Shown here: piece after piece, positions 44,952 through 53,123 of the stretch
How the letters are laid out: each line of letters starts with the position of its first letter
Position numbering within the stretch: position 1 is the first letter of the stretch
From: Rhodospirillales bacterium
GTDB lineage: Bacteria > Pseudomonadota > Alphaproteobacteria > Micavibrionales > Micavibrionaceae
Assembly (NCBI GenBank): GCA_020638155.1
Contig: JACKJB010000006.1
Coordinates: 92,072-156,071, forward strand
Length of the DNA stretch: 64,000 nt
Reading direction: 5' to 3'
Made by a program: the position numbers and the translations under genes
Notes under the pieces: model-generated
Database searches by the model: none
Told to the model about the DNA's origin: nothing
The model's input: the letters and a program-made list of their open reading frames with translations, nothing else

Positions 44952-45722
44952 TTAATAATCGACCCGCACCAGATAAAGCCCGTCCGCCGGGCAGGTCGGA
45001 CCACCGGCCGTGCGGTCTTTCGCCGCCAGGGCTTTGGCCACATCGTCTTTATTCCATTTCCCTTCACCCACCAGCGCCAGTGTCCCGACCATATTGCGGA
45101 CCTGGTGATGCAGGAAGGACTGCGCTTCGGTTTCGATCATGATTTCCATCCCGCCGCATTCATCATAAGGGCGCGCGGTAATATCGAGCCGATCAAGTGT
45201 GCGCTCGGGCGATTTGGCCTGGCACTGCGTATCGCGGAAGGTTGTAAAATCATGATGGCCGAGCAGGATTTGCGCCGCATCATGCATCGCCTGCCAGTCC
45301 AGCTTCTTTTTCACATGCCAGGCCAGCCCCGCTTCCAGCGCCATCGGCGCGCTGCGGTTTACAATGCGATAACGATAGAGTTTATTGACCGCATCAAAGC
45401 GAGCATGGAATTGTTCATCGACTACGGCGGCATCGACAATACATACCGGCTGCGGGCGCAAATGCGCGTTCAGCGCTTTGACCAGATCGAACCCTTCGAG
45501 CGGGCGATCCCCATAATCAAGATCGATATGCGCGACCTGCCCGCTGGCATGAACCCCGGCATCGGTGCGCCCGGCGACATGCAGGGTCAGGCGCTGCTGG
45601 CAGAAGCCGTAAAACGCGTCCTCAATCGCCTGCTGGACAGACGGCACACCATCGGCTTGCCGCTGCCAGCCGCAATAACCGGTGCCTTTATATTCAATCG
45701 TTAGTTTCCAGCGTTTTTTCAT
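44952..45722 (-). CDS. truA: tRNA pseudouridine(38-40) synthase
   Basis: Isomerises uridines 38-40 in the tRNA anticodon stem. The catalytic Asp is in AGRTDAGVHASGQVAHID, and KLYRYRI, SFLHHQVRNMVG are further family blocks. 256 residues is normal. It reads opposite to the pseudo P-loop pair and follows the FtsH-like gene, separated by that gene's terminator; fmt and def, other translation genes, lie a few kb further on. Confidence 0.96.
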   Translation of the reverse strand: MKKRWKLTIEYKGTGYCGWQRQADGVPSVQQAIEDAFYGFCQQRLTLHVAGRTDAGVHASGQVAHIDLDYGDRPLEGFDLVKALNAHLRPQPVCIVDAAVVDEQFHARFDAVNKLYRYRIVNRSAPMALEAGLAWHVKKKLDWQAMHDAAQILLGHHDFTTFRDTQCQAKSPERTLDRLDITARPYDECGGMEIMIETEAQSFLHHQVRNMVGTLALVGEGKWNKDDVAKALAAKDRTAGGPTCPADGLYLVRVDY

Positions 45723-45758
45723 CCCAGAGCCATAGCATTTTCACCCCCCGGCGGACCA

Positions 45759-45786
45759 TAAAAAAAAGCCCGGCATTATGCCGGGC
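45759..45786 (-). terminator. Rho-independent terminator of the FtsH-like gene
   Basis: GCCCGGC and GCCGGGC pair around a short ATTAT loop. On the minus strand the hairpin is followed by a run of eight T, a textbook intrinsic terminator located between the FtsH-like gene and truA. Confidence 0.85.
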
Positions 45787-45903
45787 AAAAACTTGGCCAA
45801 CGAGTTAAAAAACTCGTCCGCGTTATAACGCCGCAGTATCATCATTGGCAAGCGAAATCGGAATAAAAAAACCGGAAGATGCACAGAATTCGGAAAAGCT
45901 GTT

Positions 45904-47670
45904 TTAGACCGGTTCCGGCGGTGCAGGAGCTGCGACAGGAACCGGGTTTTCCAGTGCTTCGCGCAGGCTTCTGTATTTGCGTTTTTCCGGCTGAATTCCT
46001 GTAACAGAAATGGTTTCATCGCGGTCAAGCGTTTCGTTTTCGACCAGTGCCACAGACAAAGCAAGCAGCGCATCGTAATCTTCTGTCAGCAACCGTTTTG
46101 CTTCTTCATAAGCCTTGTTGGTCAGCTCGATCATTTCGTCATAAATGCGCTTGGCCGTACCGGAATCAAGCCCATGGTTCTGGCTGAAAGTCTGGCCAAG
46201 ATAGCCGCCGCCGCTTTCGCCATACAGCAATTTACCCAGATTCTTGTTAAAGCCGAGCTGGGCCACCATGCGCCATGCGGTTTCTGTGGCAAACTCGATA
46301 TCGCCGCTGGCACCTGATGACACGTTATCTATCCCGTAAACCAGTTCTTCAGCGACACGACCGGCGTAATCGACCACCATTTCGGCAAAGAATTTTTTGA
46401 ATGTGTGCGAGTAGGTTTCTTTTTCATCGCCAAAATATGTCGTCCCCAAAGACCCGATATGCGGCAGGATCGTCACATTGCGCAGCTGCGCCATGCCGTC
46501 TATTTCCTTACGCAACCCTGCGATCGCATGACCGGCTTCGTGTACCGCCGTGCTTTCCTTATCACGAATACTCATATCAAGATGACGGCGCGGCCCTTTT
46601 AAGACCCGGTTATAAGCCAGCTCGAATTCGGCCATCCCGATCTTGCGGGCATTACCTTTGTCGGCGGCAATAATCGCGGCTTCGTTCACAAGAAGATTAA
46701 GCTCCGCCCCGGCGAACCCAAATGTCTTTTTGGCGATCAATCCCAAATCAACATCAACCTTCAGCGGAATTTTACGGTCGCGAACAAGAATATTGAGAAT
46801 CTCTTTCCGGCCTTTCAGGTCAGGGGCAGGAACTTCCAGGCTCAGATCAAATCGGCCAGGACGCACCAACGCAGGATCCAGCATTTCCGGACGGTTGGTC
46901 GTGGCCATAACCGTGATCCCGTCAGAAGAATCAAACCCGTCCATCAGGCGGGCCAGTTCCATCATTACAATCTGGTGCCCGCTATCACGGCTTGAGGTTC
47001 TTTGCGCGCCAAAAACATCAATCTCATCAATGAAGATAATGCAGGAGGCATTTTCATTGCCTTCAGCTTTCTGACGTTCAATTTCCGTTTTGGCTTTATT
47101 GACCAGCTTGCGCATCCGCGCAGGGCCTACACCGGTATACATCGATTCAAACTCAGTACCGGAAACACTGATAAACGGCACGCCCGCCTCTTTAGCCATC
47201 GCCCTTGCCAACAGGGTTTTGCCTGTTCCGGGCGGGCCTTTAAACAGGATGCCACGCGGTAACTTGGCGCCCATCTTACGGTATTGATCCGGGCTTTTCA
47301 GGAAGCGGACAACACGCTGCAATTCACCCTTAATCTCACGGACGCCGCCAACATTTTTAAACCCTACGCCGGTATTCTTAACCAGAGGCGGGTCGAAGGC
47401 CGGGTCATCATCAATGCCGTCTTTGGAGTCTACCTGCTCTTCTTCAGCTTCTGCCTCAAACGCCTCTTCATACTCTTCTTCTTCCGGCTCTTCTTCCTCG
47501 AGCGAATCAATCGCGACAGACAGGGAATCAAAATAATCTTTGAGATCGGAAACGTTCGGCTTCAGGCCGACCTGGCTTGCCGCCATCATGAAGGCAGCCG
47601 CAAACGGCAAAAGCGGCTCGATATCCTGATCGAGCTCTATATCTGGAGATTTTTTGCCAGATTTACTCAT
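45904..47670 (-). CDS. FtsH-like AAA+ zinc protease lacking the N-terminal transmembrane segments
   Basis: 588 residues. The AAA+ module has Walker A GPPGTGKT, Walker B IIFIDEID, the SRH RPGRFDLSLEVP, and the pore loop FESMYTG; the protease has the HEAGH zinc site with the later acidic ligand expected in the M41 helical domain. FtsH normally starts with two membrane helices flanking a periplasmic domain. Here the first ~80 residues contain one weak hydrophobic stretch (LLPFAAAFMMAAS), then a very acidic run (EEEEPEEEEYEEAFEAEAEEEQ), so it is probably soluble or loosely bound. Substrates unknown. A separate true FtsH would be expected elsewhere in the genome. Confidence 0.88.
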   Translation of the reverse strand: MSKSGKKSPDIELDQDIEPLLPFAAAFMMAASQVGLKPNVSDLKDYFDSLSVAIDSLEEEEPEEEEYEEAFEAEAEEEQVDSKDGIDDDPAFDPPLVKNTGVGFKNVGGVREIKGELQRVVRFLKSPDQYRKMGAKLPRGILFKGPPGTGKTLLARAMAKEAGVPFISVSGTEFESMYTGVGPARMRKLVNKAKTEIERQKAEGNENASCIIFIDEIDVFGAQRTSSRDSGHQIVMMELARLMDGFDSSDGITVMATTNRPEMLDPALVRPGRFDLSLEVPAPDLKGRKEILNILVRDRKIPLKVDVDLGLIAKKTFGFAGAELNLLVNEAAIIAADKGNARKIGMAEFELAYNRVLKGPRRHLDMSIRDKESTAVHEAGHAIAGLRKEIDGMAQLRNVTILPHIGSLGTTYFGDEKETYSHTFKKFFAEMVVDYAGRVAEELVYGIDNVSSGASGDIEFATETAWRMVAQLGFNKNLGKLLYGESGGGYLGQTFSQNHGLDSGTAKRIYDEMIELTNKAYEEAKRLLTEDYDALLALSVALVENETLDRDETISVTGIQPEKRKYRSLREALENPVPVAAPAPPEPV

Positions 47671-47848
47671 TTATACGTTCCCTGTTCTTATTGTCATATA
47701 TTCTTAGACAGGCCATGGCTGTTTCACAAGTTCTTTTTCGGAAAAAAGCCGCAAGAGCGTCCAGAGAAGATTCTTTTTCCGCCATGCACAAATCTGTTTG
47801 AGAAAAATTTTTTTCGGTTTATATGTACCAAATCCAAGGACAGGGCCG

Positions 47849-48589
47849 ATGGAAAAAATAGATAAAAACAAAGTAATAACAGTAGGTTACAAGTATCACC
47901 CCCAATCGGGTTGTACGTTTATCCTCGGTTTTATCCCGGCGCATAGCGAATCTCAGGGCCGCCGCAAAAAACCTGTTTATGTCAAAGATAGTTACCTGAT
48001 TGCCTGGGTTCCCGCCGGGGCGCGCTCCATCACCGCCTACCGGGAATTTGATTCCTATCACTCGGCCTATATCTATTTCATGCGGATGCGTAATGGCGAC
48101 CCGCCACCGGAATTGCCCTATATCCGCGATTACCAGCAAAGCCGCGTCTATGACTGGCAATGGCAGGCGGTAAAGAATTATCATTCGCGGCTATCACTGA
48201 AAGCTGCTAACGAGATGATCGAGTCGATCTGCGCCGATTACGATCTGCGCGCGCCGGTACTGGATTTCCGCAAAGACAAATATGAAGGCTACTGCTTTTA
48301 TGAGACCGAGCGCCATGAGATCGGCGGGCACAAACGTCTTTTGAACCGCGGCAATCTGATCCATGAATGCGCGCATTTTATCGATACGCACGGCGACCAG
48401 AATATTTTCCAGACCCACGGCCCGTCTTTTGTCAAAAATTTCATTACGCTGGCCGCAACCTATATTCCCGGCAATACCGAGAAAAAACTGATGAAGAGCG
48501 CCCGCGAAGCCGGGCTACTGGGCCTTCCTGAAGAAATCCACTACGTCAAACCGCCCCGCAACCCGATGAGCAGCGGACGGGCACGGTAG
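47849..48589 (+). CDS. Zinc metalloprotease-like protein with HExxH motif
   Basis: 246 residues from MEKIDKNKV; AAGGACAGGGCCG precedes the ATG, and an in-frame ATG at 47798 is less likely. LIHECAHFIDTHG is an HExxH zinc site, and a further His sits 16 residues on in THGPSFVKNF, a spacing seen in SprT-like and minigluzincin proteases. The N-terminal half is basic and aromatic. It has no signal peptide. It is divergent from the FtsH-like protease gene, 178 bp away. Its substrate is unknown. Confidence 0.7.
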   Translation: MEKIDKNKVITVGYKYHPQSGCTFILGFIPAHSESQGRRKKPVYVKDSYLIAWVPAGARSITAYREFDSYHSAYIYFMRMRNGDPPPELPYIRDYQQSRVYDWQWQAVKNYHSRLSLKAANEMIESICADYDLRAPVLDFRKDKYEGYCFYETERHEIGGHKRLLNRGNLIHECAHFIDTHGDQNIFQTHGPSFVKNFITLAATYIPGNTEKKLMKSAREAGLLGLPEEIHYVKPPRNPMSSGRAR

Positions 48590-48605
48590 GTTTTAAGAGA
48601 AAAAA

Positions 48606-48761
48606 CCACCAAGACACGAAGACACCAAGAATTCTTTGAAAATCGTCATTCCGGCGCAGGCCGGAATCCATACGGGCTTTGAGGTACATAACAATGGGTC
48701 CCGGCTTTTGCCGGGATGACGGGAATGGGATATATAGCTTGGTGTCTTCGTGTCTTGGTGG
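48606..48761. repeat. Nested inverted repeats: perfect 24-bp ACGAA-type arms around a GTCATTCCGG element
   Basis: Outer arms 48606-48629 and 48738-48761 are perfect inverted copies (24 of 24). Inside, CGTCATTCCGGC (48644-48655) and GCCGGGATGACG (48710-48721) pair with one mismatch. The outer arm belongs to the ACGAA class of 18806 and 37069; the inner unit is a common bacterial intergenic type. Confidence 0.85.
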
Positions 48762-48772
48762 TTCGTTAAAAA

Positions 48773-49720
48773 CTACCCCAAAACATGATCGATTTTCAGG
48801 TGCCCGCCATTGATCGCGGAAACAGCATCCATCGGTTTACTGTTTTCCGGCTGAACTTTTTGCAGCAGCAATCCCGTATCCCCGCCGCAGGACACATGGC
48901 CGCGGTGATCGGTTATTGTTCCCGGCGGGGCGGTGAATGTTTCATCGACAGGGACGGCTTCGAGAATCTTGATCCTGCGCCCGTTATCCGTCTGCGCCCA
49001 GACGCCCGGCCACGGGTTCAGCGCCCGGATCTGACAATCGATCTGCTGCGCCGTATTCGTCCAGTCAACGCGGCCGTCTTCTTTTTTTAGCAGCGGCGCA
49101 TAGGTCGATAACGTATCATCCTGCGCTTCCGCTTCAATCCCGCCTTCTGCCGCCAGCCGGTCGATCACATCCACACACATCGCCGCCCCCAGCGCGGATA
49201 GCTCGTCATGCAGGCTCTGCGCGCTTGTCTGCGGACGGATCGGAACGGCTTTCTTGCTAATCATCGGGCCGGTATCCAGCCCTTGTTCCATCTGCATAAT
49301 GGTCACGCCGCTTTCCGCATCGCCTTTCCAGATTGCATGCTGGATCGGCGAAGCCCCGCGCCAGCGCGGCAGCAGTGAGGCATGAATGTTCAGGCAGCCA
49401 AAACGCGGCGCTTCCAGCACGGCCTGCGGTAAAATCAGGCCGTATGCGGCAACCACAGCCACATCGGCATCGAGCGCCGCAAACCCGGCCTGCGCCTGTA
49501 TGTCTTTTTTGAGCGAAAGCGGATTATACACCGGGATGTCCTGATCCTGCGCGCGCTGGTGCACCGGGGAAAGCTGCACCTGATGACCGCGGCCTTTCGG
49601 GCGGGGCGGCTGCGAGTAAACGGCAATCACCTCGTGCTTGCTGCCGAGCAGCGCCTGCAACGCGGGAACGGCGAAATCGGGCGTCCCCATAAAGACAATG
49701 CGTAACGGATTATCTGTCAT
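48773..49720 (-). CDS. fmt: Methionyl-tRNA formyltransferase
   Basis: Formylates initiator Met-tRNA with 10-formyl-THF. VFMGTPDFAVPALQAL begins the Rossmann-like domain; LNIHASLLPRWRGASPIQHAIWKGD contains the catalytic Asn/His region. The C-terminal OB-like domain is present, giving normal length (315 aa). def follows upstream on the same strand with a 27-bp gap, the usual fmt-def pairing. Confidence 0.96.
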   Translation of the reverse strand: MTDNPLRIVFMGTPDFAVPALQALLGSKHEVIAVYSQPPRPKGRGHQVQLSPVHQRAQDQDIPVYNPLSLKKDIQAQAGFAALDADVAVVAAYGLILPQAVLEAPRFGCLNIHASLLPRWRGASPIQHAIWKGDAESGVTIMQMEQGLDTGPMISKKAVPIRPQTSAQSLHDELSALGAAMCVDVIDRLAAEGGIEAEAQDDTLSTYAPLLKKEDGRVDWTNTAQQIDCQIRALNPWPGVWAQTDNGRRIKILEAVPVDETFTAPPGTITDHRGHVSCGGDTGLLLQKVQPENSKPMDAVSAINGGHLKIDHVLG

Positions 49721-49747
49721 AAATGCTTCGGCTAAAGCTGCCGTTCC

Positions 49748-50278
49748 CTACATGATGTCCTGACCCTTGGTCAGTTTCTTGACCCGCCGGATCATCATAT
49801 CGCGTTTGAGCTTGGAGAGGTAATCGACGAACAGCACCCCGTTCAGATGATCGATTTCATGCTGCACACAGTGGGAGAGCAGCAGATCGTCCGTTTCCAG
49901 TTCGGCCTGTTTGCCGTCGTAATCCAGATATTTGACGCGTACCTTTGCCGGGCGCTGCACTTCGGCGAATTGTTCGGGGATCGACAGGCAGCCCTCTTCC
50001 ATCACGCTCGGTTCTTCGGACTTCCAGATGATTTCCGGGTTCGCCATGCAGATCGGATCTTTGGGCGCATCCGGCCCTTCGCGGCGCGAGACATCCATCA
50101 CCAGCACACGGTTCAGCATATTGACCTGGTTCGCGGCAAGACCGATCCCCGGCGCTTCGTACATCGTTTCCAGCATGATATCCATCTGGCGGCGGATCGC
50201 ATCATCGACGCGGTCAACATCCTGCGCGGTTTCACGCAGGACAGGGGCGGGAACGGTTATGATCTGATAGGTATCCAT
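49748..50278 (-). CDS. def: Peptide deformylase
   Basis: Removes the N-formyl group from new proteins. All three motifs are present: GIGLAANQV, EEGCLSIPE and QHEIDHLNG (iron-binding Cys and two His). The start at 50278 (MDTYQIITVPAP) gives about 176 residues; a start three codons upstream is possible. It lies directly upstream of fmt. Confidence 0.96.
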   Translation of the reverse strand: MDTYQIITVPAPVLRETAQDVDRVDDAIRRQMDIMLETMYEAPGIGLAANQVNMLNRVLVMDVSRREGPDAPKDPICMANPEIIWKSEEPSVMEEGCLSIPEQFAEVQRPAKVRVKYLDYDGKQAELETDDLLLSHCVQHEIDHLNGVLFVDYLSKLKRDMMIRRVKKLTKGQDIM

Positions 50279-50315
50279 GACACTCACATAAGGAAATTAT
50301 CGTTAAAAATCAAGT

Positions 50316-51578
50316 TTAAGCGCGTTTTTTCGACTCCGCCTCACCAGCTTCATCCGGCCCGGACAGTAATTCAGTCGCTGTGATTGCGCGGGTTGTCTTG
50401 CCCAGCTCTTTGAGCTCTGGCACATCCTTGCCGCCGGTTTGCACGTGCAGTTCCTTGAATTTGCGCGCGCCGGGCAATACCGATCGCTCCAGCGAGCCCA
50501 CAGCGCTATCATACGCGCCGACCGCCGTGCTGAGGTTCCGGCCGAGCTTATCCATATGCTCGCCGAATGTGACGACGCGGCTGTAAAGATCGCTGGCCAG
50601 CGCGGATACGGTTTTGGCTTCTTCCGCCATTTTCTGCTGCTGCCAGCCATGCATGACCACACGGAGCAAGCCCATCAACGTGGTCGGCGAGGCAAGGATC
50701 ACGTTATTTTTCGCAGCGTCTTCGATGAGCTGCGGATCGTTACTGACCGCCATAGAATACAGCCCTTCGGTCGGCAGGAACATGACGACGAATTCAGGAG
50801 TATCAAAAGAGCGCCAGTATTCCTTGGCGCTGAGCTGCTTTAAATGTTCGCGGACATTTTTTTTAAAAGTGCCGAACGCCGCAGCCTGCGCCGCTTCACT
50901 TTCAGCGCTTTCAAGGGCGTCCCAGTACGGTTCGACCGGCGTTTTCACATCAATAATGATCTGCATGTCACCGGGCATACGGATAATAAAATCCGGACGG
51001 CTGCGTTTGCCATCTGTATTGCTGACCGTTTGTTGTTGCAGGAAGTGCGTCCCTTCGACCATGCCGATCATTTCCAGCGCTTTTTGTAATTGCAGTTCAC
51101 CCCAGTTACCGCGGTCTTTTGTACTGCGCAGGGTTCGGACCAGATTTTGCGTTTCCTGCCGCAGCATGCGCTGGTCTTCGGCAAAGTTTTTAAGCTGGCT
51201 TTCCAGCCCCGCCCCGGCCTTGCCGAGATTTTCGATCTTGCCTTCCATTTCCTTGAGCGATTTGCCGATCGGGTCAACCAGGTCGGCGATGGCTTTGTTT
51301 TTCTTTTCAAGATCATGCGCGCCGTCGGCCTGCGCAGCTTTGAGCTTTTCCTGCGCAAGCTGTAAAAAACGCTCGCTGTTTTTATCCAGCGCTTCCTGCG
51401 CGCTCAGTGCGAACAGCCCCGCCATCGCATCACGGCCCTCACGCTCATGATCGAGATCTTTTTGCAAGGATGCCTTATCCCGCTCCGCGCGCAGCAGCAG
51501 GGTTCCTAAAATCGCCGCGCCGAGGATAAATCCGGCAGCAGCCCCTAAAACCAGTGATATTGTGTCTATGTCCATCAA
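50316..51578 (-). CDS. rmuC: DNA recombination protein RmuC
   Basis: An N-terminal membrane-like segment (ISLVLGAAAGFILGAAILGTLLL), a long coiled coil (EREGRDAMAG...KLKAAQADGAHDLEKK), then the nuclease-like domain with NWGELQLQKALEMIGM and MPGDMQIIIDVKTPVEPYWDAL. RmuC limits recombination between short inverted repeats and sits in a PD-(D/E)XK-like superfamily; the IDVKTP stretch is that core. 420 residues is usual. It precedes def in the same direction but the 37-bp gap leaves operon membership open. Confidence 0.93.
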   Translation of the reverse strand: MMDIDTISLVLGAAAGFILGAAILGTLLLRAERDKASLQKDLDHEREGRDAMAGLFALSAQEALDKNSERFLQLAQEKLKAAQADGAHDLEKKNKAIADLVDPIGKSLKEMEGKIENLGKAGAGLESQLKNFAEDQRMLRQETQNLVRTLRSTKDRGNWGELQLQKALEMIGMVEGTHFLQQQTVSNTDGKRSRPDFIIRMPGDMQIIIDVKTPVEPYWDALESAESEAAQAAAFGTFKKNVREHLKQLSAKEYWRSFDTPEFVVMFLPTEGLYSMAVSNDPQLIEDAAKNNVILASPTTLMGLLRVVMHGWQQQKMAEEAKTVSALASDLYSRVVTFGEHMDKLGRNLSTAVGAYDSAVGSLERSVLPGARKFKELHVQTGGKDVPELKELGKTTRAITATELLSGPDEAGEAESKKRA

Positions 51579-51623
51579 TCTTTAGCTTTGTTTTCGTGAT
51601 CTATCTTGTAGAATAGCATTGTT

Positions 51624-52331
51624 ATGTGTACGCAACGCAAATCTTTTTCGAACTTCTCCCAAAGAGGCAACGCCATGATTTACGTCCTGGTGATTGTCGC
51701 GCTGTTCGCGGCACTGAGTTTCGTGCTGGCGCGGCAGAACAACACCGGGGAAACCGGCATACTGGATGAAGAAAAAGTCGGGATCTATGCCAGCGTTATC
51801 CAGCAGGCTTCGATGCAGCTGAAACAATCGATCGAGCAAATGACGTTTACGGGGTCCCAGATTGACGATCTTGATTTCGTCACACCGGATGATGCCAATT
51901 ATAATGTCGGGTCGAACATTCATAAAGTATTCCACCCGCAAGGCGGCGGTATGATCCTGCCGCGCATTCCCGATGAAGCGATTGATGAAATCACGACCCC
52001 GTCGGCCCGCTGGTATATCGGGCGGTTCAACGATGTCGAATGGACGCCGAGCACCAATGATGATGTCATCCTGACCGCTTACCAGATTTCCCAGCAGGTG
52101 TGTGAACGGCTCAATGAAACACTGACCGGCAGCACCAACGTCCCGGTCCTGACCGTGCCGGCAACGGATGTGCTGATCTTTAAATCCGGTGGCAATACCG
52201 ATTTCACCAGTATCCAGTGTCAGGATGCCGACTCGCCTGCCAATGATGTCGATTGCGACGGGCAACCCGCATTATGCGTCCAGGACAGTAACGGGGCGTG
52301 GAGCTTTTTCAGCCTGATGGCGGTGCAGTAG
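51624..52331 (+). CDS. Pilin-like single-pass membrane protein (paralogue of 731-1438)
   Basis: 235 residues. A short N-terminus ending in QRGN leads into a hydrophobic segment (AMIYVLVIVALFAALSFVLA) and a long polar domain with four cysteines near the C-terminus. The architecture and motifs (VFHPQGGG, QVCERL, a final SFFSLMA) match the protein at 731-1438, which ends HFFHVLMA. An ATG at 51675 is an alternative start, but it would remove the GN motif shared by both paralogues. It may be a pseudopilin-like or TadE-like component; no pilus genes are next to it. Confidence 0.7.
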   Translation: MCTQRKSFSNFSQRGNAMIYVLVIVALFAALSFVLARQNNTGETGILDEEKVGIYASVIQQASMQLKQSIEQMTFTGSQIDDLDFVTPDDANYNVGSNIHKVFHPQGGGMILPRIPDEAIDEITTPSARWYIGRFNDVEWTPSTNDDVILTAYQISQQVCERLNETLTGSTNVPVLTVPATDVLIFKSGGNTDFTSIQCQDADSPANDVDCDGQPALCVQDSNGAWSFFSLMAVQ

Positions 52332-52335
52332 CGAA

Positions 52336-52416
52336 CCTGTCATCCCGAACGCATGTGAGGGATCTCCAGATAATCATGAGATTTCTCAGCTTCGCTTCGA
52401 AATGACAGTTTTTTTT
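52336..52416 (+). repeat. GTCATCCCGA-type element, may also terminate transcription
   Basis: CTGTCATC (52337-52344) and the reverse-complement end AATGACAG (52401-52408) enclose stretches that also pair partly (CCCGAACGCATG / CTTCGCTTCGA). Eight T follow, so the fold can serve as terminator for the upstream pilin-like gene. It resembles common dispersed intergenic repeats. Confidence 0.55.
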
Positions 52417-52429
52417 GATATAGAATAAA

Positions 52430-53065
52430 TTAAGTATAAGCGTGGATAATCGCGCGCAAATCGGCGAGACCGAACTCCTTATGCGCGCTGGTGAGCGTGA
52501 TATCGTTCATGGCGGCGCCGTGTTTTTTCAGCTCGGCCAATATCGCGCGCTGGATCTTTTCAAGATGCTCGTTCTTACATTTATCGGTCTTGGTCAGGAC
52601 GATCCGGTATGACACCGCCGTTTCATCGAGCATCTTCATAATTTCCCGGTCGCTGTCCTTTAAGCCATGGCGCGCATCAATCAGGATAAACACACAGCGC
52701 AGCGTCGGACGGCCGCGCAGATAATCGCGGATCAGGTGATCCCACTGCTTTTTTTGCGTCTTGGACACTTTTGCGTAGCCGTAGCCCGGCAGGTCGACCA
52801 GGAAAATCGCACCGCCCAGATTAAAGAAATTGAGCTGCTGCGTGCGGCCCGGCGTATGCGATGTCCGTGCCAGCGTATTGCGCCCGGTCAGGGCATTTAC
52901 TAATGATGATTTCCCAACATTGGATCGCCCGGCAAATGCCACCTCCTGCAAGGCGGCATCCGGGAGCTGGTTAAGCGCGGCCACACCCATGACGAAATCG
53001 CACGACCCGGCAAACAGCTTTCGCGCGGCTTCTATATCTTCATCTGTGAATACGGATTCTGTCAT
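52430..53065 (-). CDS. engB: Ribosome biogenesis GTPase EngB/YsxC
   Basis: Small GTPase for 50S subunit maturation. GRSNVGKSSLVNALTG is G1, DLPGYGYAKVS G3 and LTKTDKC G4, with TSAHKEFG as G5. 211 residues is typical. It is the distal gene of the rpmH-rnpA-yidD-yidC run, an order retained in many proteobacteria; a repeat element separates it from yidC. Confidence 0.96.
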   Translation of the reverse strand: MTESVFTDEDIEAARKLFAGSCDFVMGVAALNQLPDAALQEVAFAGRSNVGKSSLVNALTGRNTLARTSHTPGRTQQLNFFNLGGAIFLVDLPGYGYAKVSKTQKKQWDHLIRDYLRGRPTLRCVFILIDARHGLKDSDREIMKMLDETAVSYRIVLTKTDKCKNEHLEKIQRAILAELKKHGAAMNDITLTSAHKEFGLADLRAIIHAYT

Positions 53066-53074
53066 GGTCAGTGA

Positions 53075-53119
53075 TAAGCGGTAAGCGGTAAGACAATCTA
53101 TCTTATCACTTACCGCTTA
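53075..53119. repeat. AAGCGGTAAG-type inverted repeat between yidC and engB
   Basis: 53075-53092 and 53102-53119 are inverted copies with 16 of 18 matches and a 9-base loop. The unit resembles the element at 38657-38705. Confidence 0.7.
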
Positions 53120-53123
53120 AACC

